Source of the DNA: Imbroritus primus
GTDB lineage: Bacteria; Pseudomonadota; Gammaproteobacteria; Burkholderiales; Burkholderiaceae
NCBI RefSeq assembly: GCF_964332355.1
Contig: NZ_OZ201293.1
Span: 1 to 64,000 of the forward strand
Reading direction: 5' to 3'
DNA length: 64,000 nucleotides
Position numbers and translations under genes: made by a program. Of the stretch, positions 60,894 through 64,000 are shown piece after piece. The notes beneath the pieces are model-generated. The model was not told the origin of the DNA. It saw nothing but the letters and a program-made list of their open reading frames with translations, and searched no databases. Every line of letters begins with the position of its first letter. Within the stretch, counting starts at the first letter, position 1.

Positions 60894-61640
60894 ATGGCGA
60901 CCATCCTCGTAGTAGACGACGAAATGGGCATCCGGGAGTTGCTCTCGGAAATCCTCGGTGACGAAGGCCATGTCGTTGAACTGGCGGAGAACGCGCAGCA
61001 GGCGCGTGAGTATCGGCTGCGCAGCACGCCCGACCTGGTGCTGCTCGACATCTGGATGCCCGATACCGATGGCGTGACGCTGCTCAAGGAGTGGGCCGCC
61101 CAGGGCGCGCTCACCATGCCGGTCATCATGATGTCCGGGCATGCCACCATCGACACCGCAGTCGAGGCGACCAAGATCGGCGCGCTGAATTTCCTGGAAA
61201 AACCGATCGCGCTACAGAAGCTGCTGAGTGCCGTCGAACAGGGGCTCGCGCGCGGACAGGAAAAACCGCGCACCCTGCCGGCCGCACCGGTCGCGCCCCT
61301 GCGCACGACGTTCGATGGCGTTGCGCCCATCCCTGGCCCCAATGGGGTCGCCGCAGGTCTCGAGCACGCCACCCTCGCGCGGCCCGATGAGCATGCGCCC
61401 GCGGCCACGGCCGGCGTCGCGCAGTTTTCCTTCGACATGCCGCTGCGCGAAGCGCGCGACCTGTTCGAGCGCGCCTATTTCGAATACCACCTGATGCGCG
61501 AAAGTGGCAGCATGACCCGCGTTGCCGAGCGCACCGGCCTGGAGCGCACGCACCTCTACCGCAAGCTCAAGCAGCTTGGCGTCGATCTCGGCCGCGCCAA
61601 GGGTGAGCATGCCGCCAACGATATCGAAAGCAAGGCTTGA
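60894..61640 (+). CDS. ntrX: NtrX-like response regulator lacking AAA+ domain
   Basis: A 248-residue regulator: receiver (1-120, phospho-acceptor Asp52 in LLDIWMPDTDG) and a Fis-type helix-turn-helix (about 185-232, GSMTRVAERTGLERTHLYRK) joined by a Pro/Ala-rich linker of about 60 residues. The helix-turn-helix matches NtrX, but the central AAA+ sigma-54 activator domain of full NtrX (normally about 450 residues) is absent. It therefore cannot remodel sigma-54 polymerase and probably acts as a plain DNA-binding regulator. Confidence 0.9.
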   Translation: MATILVVDDEMGIRELLSEILGDEGHVVELAENAQQAREYRLRSTPDLVLLDIWMPDTDGVTLLKEWAAQGALTMPVIMMSGHATIDTAVEATKIGALNFLEKPIALQKLLSAVEQGLARGQEKPRTLPAAPVAPLRTTFDGVAPIPGPNGVAAGLEHATLARPDEHAPAATAGVAQFSFDMPLREARDLFERAYFEYHLMRESGSMTRVAERTGLERTHLYRKLKQLGVDLGRAKGEHAANDIESKA

Positions 61641-61667
61641 CGGCATGGGGCGGAGTGCTGCTATAAT
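61637..61667 (+). promoter_or_regulatory. Predicted promoter of tRNA-Phe
   Basis: TTGACG (61637-61642) and a perfect TATAAT (61662-61667) with 19-bp spacing, 11 nt before the tRNA. The -35 overlaps the stop codon of the regulator gene. Confidence 0.7.
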
Positions 61668-61678
61668 TGCGCTTCTTT

Positions 61679-61754
61679 GGCCTGGTAGCTCAGTTGGTAG
61701 AGCAGAGGATTGAAAATCCTTGTGTCGGTGGTTCGATTCCGCCCCGGGCCACCA
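61679..61754 (+). tRNA. tRNA-Phe (GAA)
   Basis: A 76-nt cloverleaf: acceptor GGCCTGG pairs with CCGGGCC (one G-U), D arm GCTC/GAGC, anticodon loop TTGAAAA with anticodon GAA, T arm GGTGG-TTCGATT-CCGCC. The CCA end is encoded. No inserted element at its 3' end. Confidence 0.98.
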
Positions 61755-61765
61755 CAAATTCCGTC

Positions 61766-61793
61766 AAAAAGCCCCGCATATGCGGGGCTTTTT
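61766..61793 (+). terminator. Intrinsic terminator of tRNA-Phe
   Basis: Perfect palindrome AAAAAGCCCCGCAT/ATGCGGGGCTTTTT, 12 nt after the tRNA. Confidence 0.95.
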
Positions 61794-62088
61794 GCTTTGG
61801 ACTGTCCGTCTGGCCCTTCCCGTGCCCGTGCGTCGCTATGGTTTGCGTCGTCGACAGTCCGTCACGTGTGCATCGCGTCATGTTCCCGCCACTGCGTGGC
61901 ATGCGGGCGTCAGGCCATTGACTGCTGGGCGCCGCAGTGCGCGCGGTCGCCAGCGGTAGTCCTGTGGGCTGGCTGATGGCGTGCGTCCTGCCGCAGCAGG
62001 CTGCGGCAACGCCTGCATGTATCACGTGATACGACAACCCGCGAAACCTCGCGCTCGCACCCGTTCGCGCATGGGCATGCGCCCCGTG

Positions 62089-62778
62089 CTATTTCAGCTT
62101 GACCGGTTCATAGAAGCGGAAGCCCACGCCGCGCACCGTGGTGATCGGCAGGGGCAATCCGGAGGCTTCCTCTACCTTCCGGCGCAGGCGGCGGATCTGC
62201 GTATCGAGCCGGCGCCGGTCGTATGACAGGTAGTCCTGGCCAAGTGCTTCGATAATCTGCCTGCGCGTGACCACGTCGCTGTTGGCCGCGAGCGCGGCGA
62301 GCACCACGTAGTCCTGGTTGGACAGCAGGATCGGCGCGGAGTCGGGGGGAATCAGGCAGCGCGGCGCATCGGACAGTTGCCAACTTGTTGCCGCCGGGGC
62401 TATCGCCGCTTCCGTGCCGCCACTCCTGCGCTTGCGATCCGTAATGTCGCGTGCGACGGCCACGCGGATCTTCTTTTCCTTGTACCAGCGGGCCGACCAC
62501 ATCAGATACACGATGCGGCCATCCTTGCGTATGTAGCGATTCTCGAAATCGTATTGCAGGTGCCCGCCCATCAGACGGGCGACGGCGCCTAGCGTCTTCT
62601 TCCGGTCGGGCTCGTAAACGAGCTCGAGCATCTGGCGGCCGACGAGTTCCTCCGGGGCATACCCGAAGATCTGCTCGCAGGCACCCGTCACCGACAGGAA
62701 TACACCTTCTTCATTGACCACGCAGACGGCGTCCAGCAGAAAATTCAGCAGGTCTGTCTCTGGGGCGGCGTACGTCAT
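62089..62778 (-). CDS. PAS domain / winged-helix transcriptional regulator
   Basis: A 229-residue one-component regulator. A PAS domain occupies about 8-115 (VVNEEGVFLSVTGACEQIFG; ENRYIRKDGRIVYLMWSARW; VARDITDRK). After a short linker comes an OmpR/PhoB-type winged helix (about 140-226: LLSNQDYVVLAALAANSDVV, TTVRGVGFRFYEP). PAS sensing fused directly to an OmpR-type DNA-binding domain is uncommon. The signal and targets are unknown. The ATG at 62778 starts the PAS domain; upstream frame extension is not supported. Confidence 0.9.
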   Translation of the reverse strand: MTYAAPETDLLNFLLDAVCVVNEEGVFLSVTGACEQIFGYAPEELVGRQMLELVYEPDRKKTLGAVARLMGGHLQYDFENRYIRKDGRIVYLMWSARWYKEKKIRVAVARDITDRKRRSGGTEAAIAPAATSWQLSDAPRCLIPPDSAPILLSNQDYVVLAALAANSDVVTRRQIIEALGQDYLSYDRRRLDTQIRRLRRKVEEASGLPLPITTVRGVGFRFYEPVKLK

Positions 62779-63438
62779 GTTTGAGGGGGGGCTGAGGATC
62801 GGGGGCGGCCAGTGCTTGCTGAAGTGCAAATGCTCATATTTGCTCAGTCTGCATTCTAGCCAAATCCTTATACTTCTTCGCCGGGGGAAACGTGCGGCGC
62901 ATGCCGGGCGTCTTGCAATGCAAGACGGGGCGGGAATGGGTGATCCGGAATCCGTCACTCCACTCATAAAAACAAGGGTCATAGCAGTACTGCATCAAAG
63001 GCCGGGCATGCCGACGACACTGCCGTGCGTTGTTGGCATGCCCCGTCTCCGAATTTTCACTGCGCTGAAATGCTGGACACAAGTCCTTCGAGCGGTGCCA
63101 TGCCTTAAACATCCACATGACTGATCTCCCCTGCGCGCAGCGTGAGCCAATGCCCGGAAATAGGCTGCCATGGCCTGCCGTGGCGATGGCAGGCCGCGTA
63201 CCAGTCAATGCATCCTGATCCTGGGGGCCCGTTTGGACGGGCCCCCAGGTTTTCATAACCCAGCCTGGCGCTGGGTTTTTTTTGTCCGCGACATGCATTG
63301 CCTGCATGCTGTGCGTGGCTATGACATGGGTGCCGGACGTGCCGGTGTCTCGCCTGGCGCTGGCCACGCCCGGGCACATCGGCGGAGCGGCCGCCTCCAT
63401 GCTGATGATCGTACCGGCGGTGGCTGTCGCTTCCGCTT
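62779..63438. other. Intergenic region with hairpin array
   Basis: About 660 bp with no credible protein gene. It contains the candidate structured RNA at 63172-63283. A 188-codon minus-strand frame is present but lacks coding character. Confidence 0.5.
63172..63283 (+). ncRNA. Candidate structured small RNA with terminator
   Basis: Three hairpins follow each other: GGCCTGCC/GGCAGGCC (63172-63195), a perfect 12-bp stem CCTGGGGGCCCG/CGGGCCCCCAGG (63220-63249), and AACCCAGC/GCTGGGTT (63257-63277) running into eight Ts. The last is a standard plus-strand intrinsic terminator, but no plus-strand gene precedes it. This suggests a small RNA whose 5' end lies upstream of 63172. No known family is recognised. 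Confidence 0.4.
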
Positions 63439-63999
63439 CTACTGTTCCTGCTGCGCCGCCTCATACAGCGCGACGGCAATCTCCCGTGCGGCCTGCTCCA
63501 TGGCCTCGCGGAACTGACCCAGTCCCTCATACGGCACGCGTGCGCTGGGCACCGCGATACCCAGTCCGGCAATCAGCCGGCCCTGTTCGTCGCGGATCGG
63601 TACGGCGCATCCCACGACACCCGCGATCACCTCTTCGTTACTGGTTGCCCACTGTTCCGCGCGCACGCGTTCGACAGCCTGCCGTAGCTGTTTGGGCGCA
63701 GTGATCGTATTGGCCGTTTCCTGCGTCAGCTCGACATGCGATAGCCACCAGTCGAGCTGTTCGTCGTTCATGTCGGCGAGAAACAGCTTGCCGATCGACG
63801 AGCAATGCATCGGCGACCGCTTGCCCTGTTCGAAGCGCAGGCCCTGCGAGCGGATCGACGAGGCTGCGTCGAGATAGACCACTTCATTGTCGATGCGCTG
63901 ACCGATCTGGCAGTGCTCGCCGATACGCGCCGACAGCGCCACCAGGATCTGGTGCGGCAGGTCGGTGCGCAGTGCGGAGTGCACGGCAGCCGTGCCCAG
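63439..63999 (-). CDS. IclR-family transcriptional regulator (N-terminus outside window)
   Basis: The C-terminal 186 residues of an IclR regulator; the open frame continues past the right edge, so the helix-turn-helix part is missing here. The effector-binding domain is clear: GKRSPMHCSSIGKLFLADMN, EEVIAGVVGCAVPIRDEQGR and LIAGLGIAVPSARV. The GTG at 63984 is internal, not the start. The regulated catabolic genes are probably beyond the edge. Confidence 0.93.
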   Translation of the reverse strand: MGTAAVHSALRTDLPHQILVALSARIGEHCQIGQRIDNEVVYLDAASSIRSQGLRFEQGKRSPMHCSSIGKLFLADMNDEQLDWWLSHVELTQETANTITAPKQLRQAVERVRAEQWATSNEEVIAGVVGCAVPIRDEQGRLIAGLGIAVPSARVPYEGLGQFREAMEQAAREIAVALYEAAQQEQ

Positions 64000-64000
64000 C

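Noticed and set aside
61679..61754. tRNA-Phe as an integration site
   Set aside because: No duplicated tRNA 3' end and no integrase lie beside it; the downstream region is a terminator and ordinary regulators.
62834..63400. 188-codon minus-strand open frame
   Set aside because: Composition is unlike a folded protein, there is no ribosome site, and it runs through the strong hairpins of the candidate RNA.

Overview
The window is GC-rich chromosome from a betaproteobacterium, most likely order Burkholderiales. It contains the replication-origin block (gyrB, dnaN, dnaA, oriC, rpmH, rnpA, yidD, yidC, mnmE). It also has the chain dprA, LysM protein, def, fmt, htpX, rsmB, DUF4390, ntrY, short ntrX, which is typical of that order. 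Genus cannot be decided from the sequence alone.

Layout. 1-2660 is a lower-GC accessory segment at the gyrB 3' end. Read on the minus strand it holds a promoter, two nearly identical 154-bp repeats, a reverse transcriptase (RT) gene, and a helical protein with a HEPN-type RNxxxH motif that runs off the left edge. This looks like an uncharacterised RT-based (probably defence) system with a structured upstream RNA, and it is the main discovery candidate. 2698-13050 is the oriC core, with divergent replication genes (minus) and ribosomal/RNase P/insertase/tRNA-modification genes (plus). 13090-15625 holds three small-enzyme genes divergent from a GlxA-type AraC regulator. 15783-22708 is a complete tripartite RND pump with a divergent TetR regulator and a near-perfect AcrR-type operator. 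22755-25929 holds a SAM methyltransferase divergent from a glutathione-reductase-like enzyme. 25930-26790 is an AT-richer islet with orphan ORFs, followed by ridA.

27303-34727 (all minus) holds a second RND pump (adaptor plus permease, no outer-membrane channel), a MOSC protein, an MFS exporter and a D-2-hydroxyacid dehydrogenase. 35030-41737 is a carbon-metabolism block: GTP-dependent PEP carboxykinase, a Cache-type histidine kinase and LuxR-type regulator, and divergent cstA-ybdD. 41861-45200 holds a small membrane protein, a CotH-kinase lipoprotein and a glycine-zipper protein. 45994-53313 (minus) holds topoisomerase III with a histone-H1-like tail, a thioredoxin-fold protein, an unrecognised protein with TraB/TIKI-like motifs, DprA and a LysM protein. 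53635-61640 (plus) is the def-fmt-htpX-rsmB-DUF4390-ntrY-ntrX chain, followed by tRNA-Phe with its own promoter and terminator. The right end has a PAS/winged-helix regulator, a candidate structured RNA and the C-terminal part of an IclR regulator cut by the window edge.

Most of the window is ordinary core genome. The points worth attention are the RT cassette, the TraB/TIKI-like protein, the NtrX-like regulator without an AAA+ domain, the CotH lipoprotein, the PAS/winged-helix fusion and the candidate RNA near 63.2 kb.
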